Part shown: one piece after another, positions 54,618 through 64,000 of the stretch
Numbering within the stretch: position 1 is the first letter of the stretch
Layout of the letters: each line of letters opens with the position of its first letter
Assembly (NCBI GenBank): GCA_944362545.1
Contig: CALVTJ010000002.1
Span: forward strand, 120,317 to 184,316
Origin: an uncultured Clostridia bacterium
GTDB lineage: Bacteria > Bacillota > Clostridia > Christensenellales > UBA1242
Length of the DNA stretch: 64,000 bases
Direction of reading: 5' to 3'
Position numbers and translations under genes: made by a program
The notes under the pieces: model-generated
Database searches by the model: none
What the model was told of the DNA's origin: nothing
What the model saw: only the letters and a program-made list of their open reading frames with translations

Positions 54618-57600
54618 ATGTCTAATATCATGAAAAAACAAAAATTCGGTAAAACTGAAAGATATACCTTTGCTCAACTCAAAGATTATATCGATATTCC
54701 ACCTCTTCTTGAAATCCAAAGAAACTCTTATAAAGATTTCATAGAACATGGCATCAAGGAAGTGCTTGATGAATTTTCTCCTATCGTGGATTATTCAGGG
54801 AAGGCAAAACTCTATTTTCTTGATGTTGTCATGGATAAAGAACCTAAATATTCCAAGAAAGAGTGCAAGAGAAGAAGTGCAACTTATTCCATTCCACTCA
54901 ATGTCAAGACACGTTTTGTTGTTGAAGAAACTGGTCAGGCGGTTGAAGATGTGGTTTACCTTGGCGACATCCCTTATATGACAGATGATTGTTCTTTCAT
55001 TTTTAATGGTGTTGAAAGAGTTGTTGTAAATCAAATCATCAAATCGCCAAACTTTTATCTTTTGCTCGACAAACCACATGATATGTCCACTTTGCACGGA
55101 CAAATTATTCCAAAGCGTGGAATGTATATTGAATTTGAACAAGGTGCAAATGAAGTTTTGAAGGTTGTGCTTGACAGAAGACACAAGATTACACTTGGAT
55201 TGTTCCTCAAATGCTTTGGTTATTCTGCAGAAGAAATTTCCAATCTTTTTGGTGGACACAGACTTGTGAAGAATGTGCTTGAAAAAGAAACTCAAAACAC
55301 ACAAGAGGAAGCATTGCTTGAATTTGCAAGAAAGACCAGACCTGCTGATGTTCCATCCGCAGAAACAACAAGAAACTATCTCAACCTTTGGTTCTTCTCT
55401 GACCAATGGTATAACCTTTCAAGAGTTGGAAGATACAATCTCAACAAGAAATTTTCCATTGAAAGAAGAGTTGTTGGACATATTTTGTCAAGAGATGTCA
55501 TATCTCCAGATGGCGAGATTATTGCAAAAGCAGGGCAGGAAGCAACACCAGAAATCGCTCACAACATCAAAGCGAGTGGTGTAAACGAAGTTTGGGTTCA
55601 ACTTTCTGACAAAGAGTATCTCATGAGAGGGAACAACAGAGTTAGACTTTCAGATGTTTTCCCATGCGATGAGAAATCTCTCGGAATTTTGGAAGAGGTT
55701 TATTATCCTGTTTTGGCACAACTTCTCAAAGATAACAAGACCAAAGAAAAGAGAATTCAAGCCATCAAAGAACATGCCAAAGATTTGATGATAACAACTT
55801 TGACTATGGATGATATTTTGGCTGCTATCAGCATGTATCTTGATGGACTTGAAGGAATTGCAAAACCTGACAAAATTGAACATTTGTCAAACAAGAGAAT
55901 TGCCACTGTTGGTGAACTTTTCTATGACCATTTCCGTTCTGGTGTGACAAAACTTGTTGCAAATGTCAGAGAGACATTGCAAGGAAAAGAACTTTCTGAA
56001 GTCACGCCAAGACAAATTGTCAATCCAAAGGCTATCAACAGGGCCTTGCGTGACTTTGTGGCTTCTTCACAGTTGTCACAACTTATGGACCAAGTCAATC
56101 CACTTTCAGGAATTACACAAAAGCGCCGCGTTTCCGCTGTTGGTCCTGGAGGAATCAAAAAGGAAAGAGCAGATGCTGAAGTGCGTGATATTCACTATAC
56201 AAACTATGGAAGAATCTGTCCTATTGAAACCCCAGAAGGTCAGGCTATTGGGCTTGTAAACACTCTCACAAGTTATGCAAAAGTTGATGAATATGGCTTC
56301 CTTGAAACACCTTACAGAAAGGTGGACAAAGAAACAGGAAAGGTTTCTGACAAATGCGAATATTATATGGCAGACATCGAAGACACTGCTTATATCGCAC
56401 AGGCGACAGAACCTCTTGACAGTGAAGGCAGATTTGTAAACAAGAGAGTTATTTGCCGTCACAAAGACTATGCGATTGAAGTGCCAGCAAGTCAAGTTGA
56501 CCTTGTTGATGCTTCTCCAAGACAATTTATTTCTGTTGCTACATCACTCATTCCGTTTGTCAATTCAAACGAAGCAAACAGAGCGTTGATGGGTGCAAAC
56601 ATGCAGAGACAGGCTGTGCCTCTTCTTCGTCCAGAGGCTCCAATTGTTGGAACAGGAATGGAAGCAACTGTCGCTCATGACTGCGGATATACTCAACTTG
56701 CCAGAGAAGATGGCGAAGTGACATATGTCAGCGCAGATGAAGTGCGTGTAAAGAATGTTAAGGGAGAAACCGACATCTATTCACTTACAAAGTTTGACAA
56801 AACAAACGATGAAACTTGCTTCAATCAAAAGCCTTGCGTTGTTAAGGGTGAAAAGGTAAAGAAGGGAGAAGTTATCATTGATGGTTATTCCACAGAAAAT
56901 GGCGAACTTGCACTTGGAAAGAATGTGCTTGTTGGTTATATGAACTGGGAAGGTTATAACTACGAAGATGCTATTCTTATCAATGAAAGATTGGTAAAAG
57001 ATGATGTCTTTACATCAATTTGTTTAAAAGTTGAAGAAATTAAATGCCGAACAACAAAACTTGGCGATGAACAAATCACAAGAGATATTCCAAATCTTGG
57101 CGAAGAAGCCCTCAAAAACCTTGATGAAAACGGAATCATTAGAATTGGTGCGGAAGTGACAACAGGAGATATTCTTGTCGGCAAAGTGACACCAAAGGGA
57201 GAGACAGAACTTTCGCCAGAAGAGAGATTGCTTCGTGCTATCTTTGGAGAAAAGGCAAGAGAAGTTCGTGACACATCTCTTCGTGTTCAACACGGCAAAG
57301 GTGGTGTGGTTGTTGATGTTCAAGTGTTTAGCAGAAAGAACAAGGATGAACTTGAACCTGGCGTAAACGAACTTGTCAAAGTTTATATTGCTCAAAAGAG
57401 AAAACTTTCTGTTGGCGACAAGATGAGCGGACGTTATGGAAACAAAGGCTGTATTTCAATTGTTATGCCAGAAGCCGATATGCCATTCATGGCAAATGGA
57501 CGTCCACTTGACATTGTGCTCAATCCGTTGGGAGTTCCATCTCGTATGAATTTGGGACAGGTTTTGGAAGTGCATTTGGGACTTGTTGCTGGTTCTCTTG

Positions 57601-58343
57601 GATGGAAGGTTGCGACTCCAGATTTTGATGGAGCAGATGCTGAAAAGATTCAACAACTCTTCATCGAGAATAATTTCCCGAAAGATGGAAAAGTTCAACT
57701 TTATGATGGAAGAACAGGCGAACCTTTTGAGAACAAAACCACAATTGGTATTGAATATATGCTCAAACTTAACCACATGGTTGACAGCAAGATTCACGCT
57801 CGTTCAATTGGACCTTACTCACTTATCACTCAACAACCACTTGGCGGAAAGGCTCTTATGGGTGGACAAAGATTTGGTGAAATGGAAGTTTGGGCTTTGG
57901 AAGCGTATGGAGCATCTCATGTTTTGCAGGAAATGCTCACTGTGAAATCGGATGATGTTGTGGGCAGAGTTAAGACTTTTGAAGCGATTGTCAAAGGACA
58001 ACCAATTCCAGAACCAGGAATTCCAGAAAGCTTCAAGGTTTTGGTAAAAGAACTGCAAGCTCTTGCACTTGATGTCAAGATTTTGACTGAAAACAATGAA
58101 GAAATTGATCTTCCAGAACTTTCTCAAGATGAACAAGACAACAAGGTTGGAATTGAAAACGATGTTGAGAAAGATTTGAAGAATGTCACAATCGACATTG
58201 ATGACATGATTGCAGACTCAAACACAAAAGATGAAGAAGAAAAGTCTGATGTTGAGAGAGAAATTGAAGAAGAAACTTCAAATAACAACAACGGACTTGA
58301 TGATATTGATTTGTTTGATGATTTTGGAGATTTTGACGAATAA
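54618..58343 (+). CDS. rpoB: DNA-directed RNA polymerase beta subunit
   Basis: 1241 residues from ATG 54618, with GAGGAG upstream (54603-54606 core). Beta-subunit landmarks appear in order: the N-terminal lobe LLEIQRNSYKDF, the rifampicin pocket region SQLSQLMDQVNPLSGITQKR, the GRICPIETPEGQAIGLV block, GYNYEDAILINERL, KMSGRYGNKGCIS and the C-terminal GGKALMGGQRFGEMEVWALE. After the core comes a long acidic tail (residues ~1180-1241) ending DLFDDFGDFDE. This is the catalytic subunit that binds DNA, RNA and, with beta', forms the active site. The residues S-Q-L-S-Q-L-M-D-Q in the rifampicin region look wild type. rpoC follows by 48 bp, so the two are one operon, but rplJ and rplL are missing upstream. 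Confidence 0.99.
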   Translation: MSNIMKKQKFGKTERYTFAQLKDYIDIPPLLEIQRNSYKDFIEHGIKEVLDEFSPIVDYSGKAKLYFLDVVMDKEPKYSKKECKRRSATYSIPLNVKTRFVVEETGQAVEDVVYLGDIPYMTDDCSFIFNGVERVVVNQIIKSPNFYLLLDKPHDMSTLHGQIIPKRGMYIEFEQGANEVLKVVLDRRHKITLGLFLKCFGYSAEEISNLFGGHRLVKNVLEKETQNTQEEALLEFARKTRPADVPSAETTRNYLNLWFFSDQWYNLSRVGRYNLNKKFSIERRVVGHILSRDVISPDGEIIAKAGQEATPEIAHNIKASGVNEVWVQLSDKEYLMRGNNRVRLSDVFPCDEKSLGILEEVYYPVLAQLLKDNKTKEKRIQAIKEHAKDLMITTLTMDDILAAISMYLDGLEGIAKPDKIEHLSNKRIATVGELFYDHFRSGVTKLVANVRETLQGKELSEVTPRQIVNPKAINRALRDFVASSQLSQLMDQVNPLSGITQKRRVSAVGPGGIKKERADAEVRDIHYTNYGRICPIETPEGQAIGLVNTLTSYAKVDEYGFLETPYRKVDKETGKVSDKCEYYMADIEDTAYIAQATEPLDSEGRFVNKRVICRHKDYAIEVPASQVDLVDASPRQFISVATSLIPFVNSNEANRALMGANMQRQAVPLLRPEAPIVGTGMEATVAHDCGYTQLAREDGEVTYVSADEVRVKNVKGETDIYSLTKFDKTNDETCFNQKPCVVKGEKVKKGEVIIDGYSTENGELALGKNVLVGYMNWEGYNYEDAILINERLVKDDVFTSICLKVEEIKCRTTKLGDEQITRDIPNLGEEALKNLDENGIIRIGAEVTTGDILVGKVTPKGETELSPEERLLRAIFGEKAREVRDTSLRVQHGKGGVVVDVQVFSRKNKDELEPGVNELVKVYIAQKRKLSVGDKMSGRYGNKGCISIVMPEADMPFMANGRPLDIVLNPLGVPSRMNLGQVLEVHLGLVAGSLGWKVATPDFDGADAEKIQQLFIENNFPKDGKVQLYDGRTGEPFENKTTIGIEYMLKLNHMVDSKIHARSIGPYSLITQQPLGGKALMGGQRFGEMEVWALEAYGASHVLQEMLTVKSDDVVGRVKTFEAIVKGQPIPEPGIPESFKVLVKELQALALDVKILTENNEEIDLPELSQDEQDNKVGIENDVEKDLKNVTIDIDDMIADSNTKDEEEKSDVEREIEEETSNNNNGLDDIDLFDDFGDFDE

Positions 58344-58391
58344 AACAACTTATGAACATATGTTCACACAAAAAATTAAGGGGAATTTGAT

Positions 58392-61300
58392 ATGTTTGAA
58401 CTTAATAATTTTGAAAAAATAAAAATAGGCATTGCTTCACCTGAAAAAATCAGAGAATGGTCACATGGTGAAGTGACAAAACCTGAAACTATCAATTACA
58501 GAACTCAAAAACCTGAAAAGGATGGTCTTTTCTGCGAAAAGATTTTTGGACCTAAGAAGGATTGGGAATGTCACTGCGGAAAGTATAAGAGAATCCGTTA
58601 TCGTGGCGTTGTTTGCGACAAGTGCGGGGTGGAAGTCACAAGGTCAAAGGTTCGTCGTGAAAGAATGGGACACATTGAACTTGCTGCGCCATGCACGCAT
58701 CTTTGGTATTTTAGATCCGTTCCTTCAAGAATCGGAACTCTCCTTGACTTGACTCCAAAAACATTGGAACAGGTAGTTTATTATATCAACTACATTGTCA
58801 CAGACCCAAAGAATACCGACCTTGAATATAAACAAATTTTGAATGATAAAGAATATCGCGATGCCATTGAAAAGTATGGTGTAGGCAGTTTTGATGCCGG
58901 GATGGGCGCAGAAGCAATCAAAAAACTTCTTGGCGACATCGACCTTGACAAAGAAAGTGAAGCCCTCAAAGAAGAAATTAAAAATTCAAAGGGACAGAGA
59001 AAAGTTAAAGCAGCAAAAAAACTTGATGTTGTTGAATCATTTAGAAAGAGCGGAAACAATCCAACTTGGATGGTTCTTGATGTTATTCCTGTGCTTCCAC
59101 CAGATTTGCGTCCAATGGTTCCACTGGATGGTGGAAGATATGCCACAAGTGATTTGAATGATTTGTATCGTCGTGTTATCAACAGAAACAATCGTTTGAA
59201 AAAACTTATGGAATTGGGTGCTCCTGATGTCATTATCAGAAACGAAAAGAGAATGCTTCAAGAAGCAGTTGACAACTTGATTGACAACGGAAAGCGTGGA
59301 AAGGCTGTTCAAGGTTCAAAACAGAGAGATTTGAAATCACTCACTGCTATGCTTGGCGGAAAGCAGGGTAGATTTAGACAAAATCTTCTTGGAAAGCGTG
59401 TTGACTATTCTGGTCGTTCGGTTATTGTTGTTGGTCCAGAACTTAAAATGTATCAATGCGGATTGCCAAAAGAAATGGCTTTGGAACTCTTCAAACCATT
59501 TATCATAAACAGACTTATTGATTTGAACGAATCTAATAATATCAAGAGTGCAAAGAGAATGATTGAAAGAGAAAAGCCAATTGTTTGGGATGTGCTTGCC
59601 GATGTTATTAAGGATCATCCGGTGCTTTTGAACCGTGCTCCTACACTTCACAGACTTTCTGTTCAGGCTTTCGAACCTGTGCTTGTTGAAGGAAAGGCTA
59701 TCAAACTCCATCCATCTGTTTGTCCTGCGTTCAACGCTGACTTCGATGGTGACCAGATGCCTGTTCACATTCCACTTTCAATTGATGCAAGAACAGAAGC
59801 AAGAACACTTATGCTCGCTTCAAACAACATTCTTAAACTTGCAGATGGAGAACCTATTGTCACTCCTGCACAGGACGTTGTTTTGGGATGTTATTATTTG
59901 ACTCTTGTGAAACCTGGTGCAAAGGGTGAAGGTAGCCTGTTCGCTTCGAAAAATGAAGCGATTTATGCTTATCAAACCAAAAATCTTGACTTGCAAGCTG
60001 AAATCACAGTTAGACTTTCAAAAGAAGTTGATGGCAAGACCTATACAAAGAGAGTTGTCACAACAGTTGGAAGAATTTTGTTCAACAATGTTATTCCACA
60101 AAATTTGGGTTATGTTGACAGAAGCAATCCTGACAACATTTGTGATCTTGAAATCAATTTCCCTGTCAAGAAAAATGACCTTGGCAAAATTGTTGGTGAT
60201 TGCTATGACAAGTTTGGCACAACAGAATGCTCTAAACTTGTTGATAGACTTAAAGAAACAGGATATAAGTATTCAACTTTGGCTTCTGTCTCTGTCAATA
60301 TGTATGACATTCAAGAGCCAAAAGAGAAGGCTGAAATTTTGAAAGAGGCCGAGGGAAAAGTTCAAGAAAATGAAAAGTTGCTTCGTCGCGGACTTATCAC
60401 TCTTGAAGAAAAAATTGACAAGAATGTTGCTATTTGGAATGGGGCTGTCACAGAAGTTCAAAATGCAGTTATGAAAGATATGGACACATTCAATCCATTC
60501 AATTTGATGGTTGGTTCAAAGGCACGTGGTAATGCCGTTCAGTTGAACCAAGACTGCGGTATGATTGGAATTAAGGCTACCGCTTCTGGTGGAAAGAATG
60601 ACACTCCTATTAAATCATCATTCAAGCAAGGATTGACTCCAATTGAATATTTCATTAACTCTCGTGGTTCAAGAAAAGGTTTGTCTGATACCGCATTGAA
60701 GACCGCTGACTCTGGTTATTTGACAAGAAGACTTGTTGATATTGCACAAGATGTTGTTATCACAACAGAAGACTGCTTTGCAGATGCTGGAGAAAAGGTT
60801 AGAGGTGTTGTTGTTTCTGACCTTGTCAAAGATGGATTTGTTCAAGAAACGTTGGAAGAGAGAATTTATGGCAGAGTTGCTGTAAACGATATTGTTGACC
60901 CAAAGACAAAAGAAGTTATTGTGCCTGCAAACACCATGATTTCAAAGGAACAAGCCGCTCGTGTGACAAAGGCTGGCATCAAAGAAGTGGAAATCCGTTC
61001 GCTTATGACTTGTCGTTGCAAACATGGCGTTTGTGCAAAGTGCTATGGAAGAAACTTGGCTGGAAAAGATATGGTCACACTTGGCGAAGCAGTTGGAATT
61101 ATCGCTGCGCAATCAATTGGTGAACCAGGAACACAGCTTACAATGAGAACCTTCCACACCGGTGGTGCTGCGGTTGCTGCCGACATCACACAAGGTTTGC
61201 CTCGTGTTGAAGAAATTTTTGAAGCAAGAAGACCAAAGGGCGAATGCTTGCTGTGTGAAGTTTCCGGAAAAGTTCATATCAAAGAAGATGCCAAAAATTA

Positions 61301-61928
61301 TCTCATCACCATTGTCACAGGCGAAGGTGATGTAGATTATGAAGTTAAAAAACCGGCCGTTCTGAAGGTTAAAGATGGCGACACAGTTGAACCTGGCACA
61401 CAAATCACTGCCGGAGCAATCAATCCTGCCGACCTTCTTGTGACAAAGGGACTTAAAGGACTTCAACAATATTTGCTTACCGAAGTTATCTCTGTTTATC
61501 GCGGACAGGATGTTAAGGTAAATGACAAACACATTGAAATCATCATCAGACAGATGCTTAAAAAGGTCAAAATTGAAGATTCTGGAGATACTGATTTGCT
61601 CTCAGGTGAAATTGTTGACATCTCTCGTTGTGATGAAGAAAACGAAAGAGTTTTGAAAGCAGGTGGTAGACCTGCCATTGCAAGAAGAATTTTACTTGGC
61701 ATCACAAAGGCCGCTCTTTCAACAGAATCCTTCCTTTCTGCATCATCCTTCCAAGAGACATCAAGAGTTTTGACAGATGCGGCAATCAAAGGCAAAGTTG
61801 ACAATCTTGTTGGTATCAAAGAAAATGTTATCATTGGAAAATTGATTCCAGCAGGAACAGGACTTAAAAAATATAGAACAGTTGTGCCTGTCAAAGTTGA
61901 AGATGAAACAGAAACAAATGTTGGTTAA
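58392..61928 (+). CDS. rpoC: DNA-directed RNA polymerase beta' subunit
   Basis: 1178 residues from ATG 58392, behind AAGGGG. The N-terminal zinc ribbon has cysteines in CHCGKYKRI and [10 protein letters not shown]. The catalytic loop NADFDGDQM holds the three aspartates that bind the active-site magnesium. The lid/rudder region follows [18 protein letters not shown]. The second zinc site is [14 protein letters not shown], followed by the trigger-loop region [20 protein letters not shown]. The length and lack of large lineage insertions match Firmicutes. It is co-transcribed with rpoB. A strong terminator follows at 61936. Confidence 0.99.
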   Translation: MFELNNFEKIKIGIASPEKIREWSHGEVTKPETINYRTQKPEKDGLFCEKIFGPKKDWECHCGKYKRIRYRGVVCDKCGVEVTRSKVRRERMGHIELAAPCTHLWYFRSVPSRIGTLLDLTPKTLEQVVYYINYIVTDPKNTDLEYKQILNDKEYRDAIEKYGVGSFDAGMGAEAIKKLLGDIDLDKESEALKEEIKNSKGQRKVKAAKKLDVVESFRKSGNNPTWMVLDVIPVLPPDLRPMVPLDGGRYATSDLNDLYRRVINRNNRLKKLMELGAPDVIIRNEKRMLQEAVDNLIDNGKRGKAVQGSKQRDLKSLTAMLGGKQGRFRQNLLGKRVDYSGRSVIVVGPELKMYQCGLPKEMALELFKPFIINRLIDLNESNNIKSAKRMIEREKPIVWDVLADVIKDHPVLLNRAPTLHRLSVQAFEPVLVEGKAIKLHPSVCPAFNADFDGDQMPVHIPLSIDARTEARTLMLASNNILKLADGEPIVTPAQDVVLGCYYLTLVKPGAKGEGSLFASKNEAIYAYQTKNLDLQAEITVRLSKEVDGKTYTKRVVTTVGRILFNNVIPQNLGYVDRSNPDNICDLEINFPVKKNDLGKIVGDCYDKFGTTECSKLVDRLKETGYKYSTLASVSVNMYDIQEPKEKAEILKEAEGKVQENEKLLRRGLITLEEKIDKNVAIWNGAVTEVQNAVMKDMDTFNPFNLMVGSKARGNAVQLNQDCGMIGIKATASGGKNDTPIKSSFKQGLTPIEYFINSRGSRKGLSDTALKTADSGYLTRRLVDIAQDVVITTEDCFADAGEKVRGVVVSDLVKDGFVQETLEERIYGRVAVNDIVDPKTKEVIVPANTMISKEQAARVTKAGIKEVEIRSLMTCRCKHGVCAKCYGRNLAGKDMVTLGEAVGIIAAQSIGEPGTQLTMRTFHTGGAAVAADITQGLPRVEEIFEARRPKGECLLCEVSGKVHIKEDAKNYLITIVTGEGDVDYEVKKPAVLKVKDGDTVEPGTQITAGAINPADLLVTKGLKGLQQYLLTEVISVYRGQDVKVNDKHIEIIIRQMLKKVKIEDSGDTDLLSGEIVDISRCDEENERVLKAGGRPAIARRILLGITKAALSTESFLSASSFQETSRVLTDAAIKGKVDNLVGIKENVIIGKLIPAGTGLKKYRTVVPVKVEDETETNVG

Positions 61929-61935
61929 TTTTAAA

Positions 61936-61968
61936 AAGAGTTCAAGTTTAGACTTGAATTCTTTTTTA
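61936..61968 (+). terminator. Rho-independent terminator after rpoC
   Basis: AAGAGTTCAAGT (61936-61947) pairs with ACTTGAATTCTT (61952-61963) with one G-U pair, followed by T. Confidence 0.85.
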
Positions 61969-62123
61969 TTCTTGTTGAACAACAAATAAATTTTTAGAAG
62001 AGCCAAATGTTCTAAAAATGCGTTTGGCATATCAATTTTTTGAACATTATGCCACAATGTTATGCAACATTAAATTTTGATTTCAAAATATTTTTGCATT
62101 TTTATATGGCAAGTGCATTAAAA

Positions 62124-62155
62124 AAAAGTGTCTATATTTAGACACCTTTTTGAAA
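62124..62155 (-). terminator. Terminator at the end of the metallopeptidase gene
   Basis: AAAAAGTGTCTA and TAGACACCTTTTT form a stem of about 12 bp with loop TATT and A/T runs on either side. It overlaps the last codons of the minus-strand gene and could work in both directions. Confidence 0.75.
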
Positions 62156-62821
62156 AGTTGAATAATGGTCTTTGATTTTTTGAAACAAATCTTTTGTCAA
62201 AAAATTATGCGCCAACTCTTTTGATTGAAACAATTGCAAGATAAGTTTTTTGTCATAGTTTTCTACCAAATATTTTGTCACAAGATAGTAATCGTGATAG
62301 CAAGTTTTGTTCATAAATTCATCTAGAGTGTTGGCAAAAAGTGGACTGATTTGAGTGTACTGTTCGCTTAGATAGGTTGCAATGCCTTCGACCAGATATT
62401 TGTCCGATTCTTTACACTTGTGGACTTTGTTGAATATGTCATTGACAAAATGGACATATTCATGCACAATTGTTTTCTTGAAGGAATCTAATGCTTTGTC
62501 ATAGTCCTTTTTAGGGAAGGCATGATCTGTGTTTTTGTAATCAGTGATTGAAAGATAGTTGATTTGTCCTCTGTCGCATGTGCCGACCACCCATTTTGGA
62601 ACAACAGTGTCTTGTGGCAAATTGTGAAATTTGACATATAAAGTGTCAAACTCTTGTTTTGTTGGAATAATGTTTATCTTGACCTTTTCTTTCGAAACAG
62701 GAACCTCAAAAAAGTCGTAGATTTTTTGATAATTGTCATCAATATACTTTGACAACTCATGGATAAGAGATTTGTCAATCTCATTAAAATTGAAAATTGC
62801 TAATTTGCTTTCTTTTATCAC
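62138..62821 (-). CDS. Zinc metallopeptidase, HExxH gluzincin-type
   Basis: 227 residues from GTG 62821 (reverse), with AAGGAG 6 nt upstream. The zinc motif HEYVH (in KKTIVHEYVHFVNDIF) is near residue 118. About 30 residues later LVEGIATYLSEQ supplies the third ligand Glu, as in gluzincins of the peptidase MA type. There is no signal peptide or membrane segment, so it should act in the cytoplasm unless exported another way. The substrate is unknown. It follows the Ig-like membrane protein by 16 bp in the same transcript. Confidence 0.7.
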   Translation of the reverse strand: MIKESKLAIFNFNEIDKSLIHELSKYIDDNYQKIYDFFEVPVSKEKVKINIIPTKQEFDTLYVKFHNLPQDTVVPKWVVGTCDRGQINYLSITDYKNTDHAFPKKDYDKALDSFKKTIVHEYVHFVNDIFNKVHKCKESDKYLVEGIATYLSEQYTQISPLFANTLDEFMNKTCYHDYYLVTKYLVENYDKKLILQLFQSKELAHNFLTKDLFQKIKDHYSTFQKGV

Positions 62822-62837
62822 TTTTTCTCCTTATATA

Positions 62838-63548
62838 TTACAAAACTTTTATTGTAAGTTCAGCGATGGTTTTGTTATCATATGATATGAAGATAACCCC
62901 ATCTTCATAGGCAACCAACTCGTAAGACAAAGCCATTGGTACCTGTGAGATTGCAATTCTGCCGGATGTTAAAAATTTGCAATCATGCCAATAGCCAAAA
63001 TCCGGTGATGACAAAGAGAATTTAGCAGTTTCTCCGGCATCTACTGTGATAATGTTTCCACTCACACTGCAGTTTTGGGCGTTTTTGATATCAACAGAGA
63101 TATATCCATCATTTGGCAATGTAATGTCTGGTTCTTCTGGAGATGTGCCACTGTCATCAGGATGTTCATTGTCTGGTTCGTTTGTTTCAGGAGGCAGGGA
63201 ATTGGATGAGACAGTGACAGAATAGACATTGCTTGCTGTGTCACTTTTATATCTTGCAGTGACAGTGATTTGTGTTGAGCCGACAGACAATCCCATGATA
63301 TTGCGACCGACAATGTTAGCCACATTTTCATTATCGATTTCAAAGGTGACAACAGCATAAGGGTTTGACACTTGATATTCAAGTTCTTGTTCTTCGCCAA
63401 CACCGACCGAGATATCATGAGAAAAGACAGTCAAATCGACATTTTCTTCTTTTGAAGGAAGGAAGACATATAACAAAATTCCAGCGATGACAGCCAGAAC
63501 AAGCACACAAGGGCAGATATATTTCAACAAAACATCTTTAGTATTCAC
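62838..63548 (-). CDS. Membrane-anchored protein with BIG2-like domain
   Basis: 236 residues from GTG 63548 (reverse). One N-terminal membrane segment (residues ~8-30, YICPCVLVLAVIAGILLYVF) anchors an extracellular part. Residues ~38-115 are a bacterial Ig-like (BIG2) domain (EIDNENVANIVGRNIMGLSV, then GSTQITVTARY). A disordered linker rich in P, E, D and S (~116-145) leads to a second beta domain with AGETAKFSLSS. The start codon is 6 nt from an extended -10 TGATATAAT on the minus strand and has no Shine-Dalgarno, so this message should be leaderless. It is the first gene of the pair with the metallopeptidase. Function unknown; probably a surface protein. Confidence 0.7.
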   Translation of the reverse strand: MNTKDVLLKYICPCVLVLAVIAGILLYVFLPSKEENVDLTVFSHDISVGVGEEQELEYQVSNPYAVVTFEIDNENVANIVGRNIMGLSVGSTQITVTARYKSDTASNVYSVTVSSNSLPPETNEPDNEHPDDSGTSPEEPDITLPNDGYISVDIKNAQNCSVSGNIITVDAGETAKFSLSSPDFGYWHDCKFLTSGRIAISQVPMALSYELVAYEDGVIFISYDNKTIAELTIKVL

Positions 63549-63554
63549 AAAAAA

Positions 63555-63584
63555 ATTATATCAAACCCTGTGCTCAAATTGCAA
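63555..63584 (-). promoter_or_regulatory. Promoter of the BIG2-like gene, leaderless
   Basis: On the minus strand: TTGCAA (63584-63579), an 18-bp spacer and TATAAT (63560-63555) preceded by TGA, then 6 nt to GTG 63548. Confidence 0.55.
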
Positions 63585-63680
63585 AGTATATGTTTATATT
63601 TTCCAATAATTTTTAATATTTGTCGTTTTTTTTGCATGAAAATAGCGCCAATATTGGTTGTGATTTGTCGCAGATAGAGA

Positions 63681-63714
63681 AAAAACAAGCATCAAAGGAG
63701 CGTTTTGGTGCTTG
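63681..63714 (-). terminator. Terminator beyond the tRNA-Leu fragment
   Basis: On the minus strand CAAGCACCAAA and TTTGATGCTTG (63714-63704 and 63696-63686) form a stem with one mismatch, then TTTTTT. Confidence 0.7.
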
Positions 63715-63741
63715 CAACAAAACCGAGGCTAAGTGCAGTTT

Positions 63742-63795
63742 TTTTTCATGGTGCCGAAGGTGGGAGTCGAACCCACATGAAGTTGCCCTCGCGGG
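63742..63795. repeat. 54-bp direct repeat, left copy (tRNA-Leu 3' half)
   Basis: 63742-63795 is identical base for base to 63924-63977, 128 bp apart. The repeat covers the T arm, variable arm, acceptor 3' strand and encoded CCA of the tRNA-Leu. The left copy lacks the anticodon arm and 5' half, so it is a tRNA remnant, not a working gene. Confidence 0.85.
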
Positions 63796-63803
63796 GCGAT
63801 GCG

Positions 63804-63833
63804 TAAAAAAACAAGCACACAGGCTTGTTTTTA
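63804..63833 (-). terminator. Terminator after tRNA-Leu
   Basis: On the minus strand AAAAACAAGC and GCTTGTTTTTTT flank a six-base loop (CTGTGT), within the spacer between the two repeat copies. Confidence 0.8.
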
Positions 63834-63887
63834 GCCAAAGCCGGGAGCGACTTGTCGCGGTCTGGCTCCGACAGGAGTTTGATGTCC

Positions 63888-63905
63888 CACGGGACTCAAA
63901 ATCCC
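63888..63905. repeat. Inverted copy of the tRNA-Leu anticodon arm
   Basis: The 18 bases CACGGGACTCAAAATCCC (63888-63905) are the exact reverse complement of 63975-63992 in the tRNA gene. This places a second anticodon arm in opposite orientation inside the spacer between the direct repeats. Confidence 0.8.
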
Positions 63906-63930
63906 ATGAAAACAAAATTATAATTTTTCA

Positions 63931-64000
63931 TGGTGCCGAAGGTGGGAGTCGAACCCACATGAAGTTGCCCTCGCGGGATTTTGAGTCCCGTGCGTCTGCC
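63931..64000 (-). tRNA. tRNA-Leu (anticodon CAA), 5' part beyond the window
   Basis: Read on the minus strand, the window holds 70 nt from the D arm to the 3' end. The anticodon arm is CGGGA-CTCAAAA-TCCCG with anticodon CAA (reads UUG). A long variable arm typical of type II tRNA-Leu (CGAGGGCAACTTCAT) follows, then the T arm GTGGG-TTCGACT-CCCAC, acceptor strand CTTCGGC, discriminator A and an encoded CCA. The 5' acceptor strand lies outside the window. A terminator follows at 63804-63833. Confidence 0.92.

Noticed and set aside
62002-62060. Hairpins GCCAAA/TTTGGC and AACATT/AATGTT downstream of rpoC
   Set aside because: Short stems without T-run or conserved context; the rpoC terminator is already accounted for at 61936-61968.
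63613-63915. 100-residue minus-strand frame over the tRNA region
   Set aside because: It runs through the tRNA fragment and two terminators and has no recognisable protein features.

Overview
The window is a low-GC, AT-rich bacterial chromosome segment from what looks like an uncultured Clostridia-type Firmicute. The evidence is Shine-Dalgarno sites of the GGAGG type, Gram-positive lipoprotein signal peptides, spoIIQ- and spoIIID-type sporulation genes in an order resembling Bacillus/Clostridia, and Firmicutes-like rpoB and rpoC. I cannot name the genus. The style of the secreted proteins suggests a gut lineage, but that is inference.

Layout. 1-6860: the 3' end of mfd, a PrsA-like lipoprotein, a flippase-like membrane protein, two small membrane-anchored proteins, a possible YwmB-like protein, a SpoIIQ-like M23 protein, acpP and spoIIID. 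7230-27050: one enormous ORF (6606 aa), a lipoprotein of Ig-like and beta-helix (GLUG-like) modules, followed 9 bp later by a RadC-family gene. 27920-29574: a divergent pair of small winged-helix plus membrane-anchor proteins, then a small beta-helix lipoprotein whose promoter spacer contains a run of ten C. 29686-35439: uvrB, uvrA and walJ. 35610-37264 (minus): a second RadC paralogue and class II fructose-bisphosphate aldolase. 37357-40463: a lipoprotein, hflX, a DUF1858 protein (minus) and a PRC-barrel protein. 40843-54317: a VirB4-type ATPase with a PrgI-like N-terminus, then a second giant lipoprotein (3562 aa). 54618-61928: rpoB and rpoC. 62138-63548 (minus): a zinc metallopeptidase and an Ig-like membrane-anchored protein. 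The window closes with a truncated tRNA-Leu(CAA) (minus) and a 54-bp duplicate of its 3' half.

How it fits together. Most single-copy genes are housekeeping (transcription, nucleotide excision repair, lipid carrier, glycolysis) or sporulation. The unusual part is the surface programme. Two giant lipoproteins of the same architecture, plus a small relative, make up nearly half of the window. One of the giants sits directly behind a lone conjugation-type VirB4 ATPase with no other conjugation genes in view. A second theme is gene expression: several genes have a clear -10 box only 5-9 nt from the start codon and no Shine-Dalgarno, so their mRNAs should be leaderless. uvrA appears to be preceded by a 14-codon leaderless reading frame that ends in an ATGA overlap with the uvrA start.
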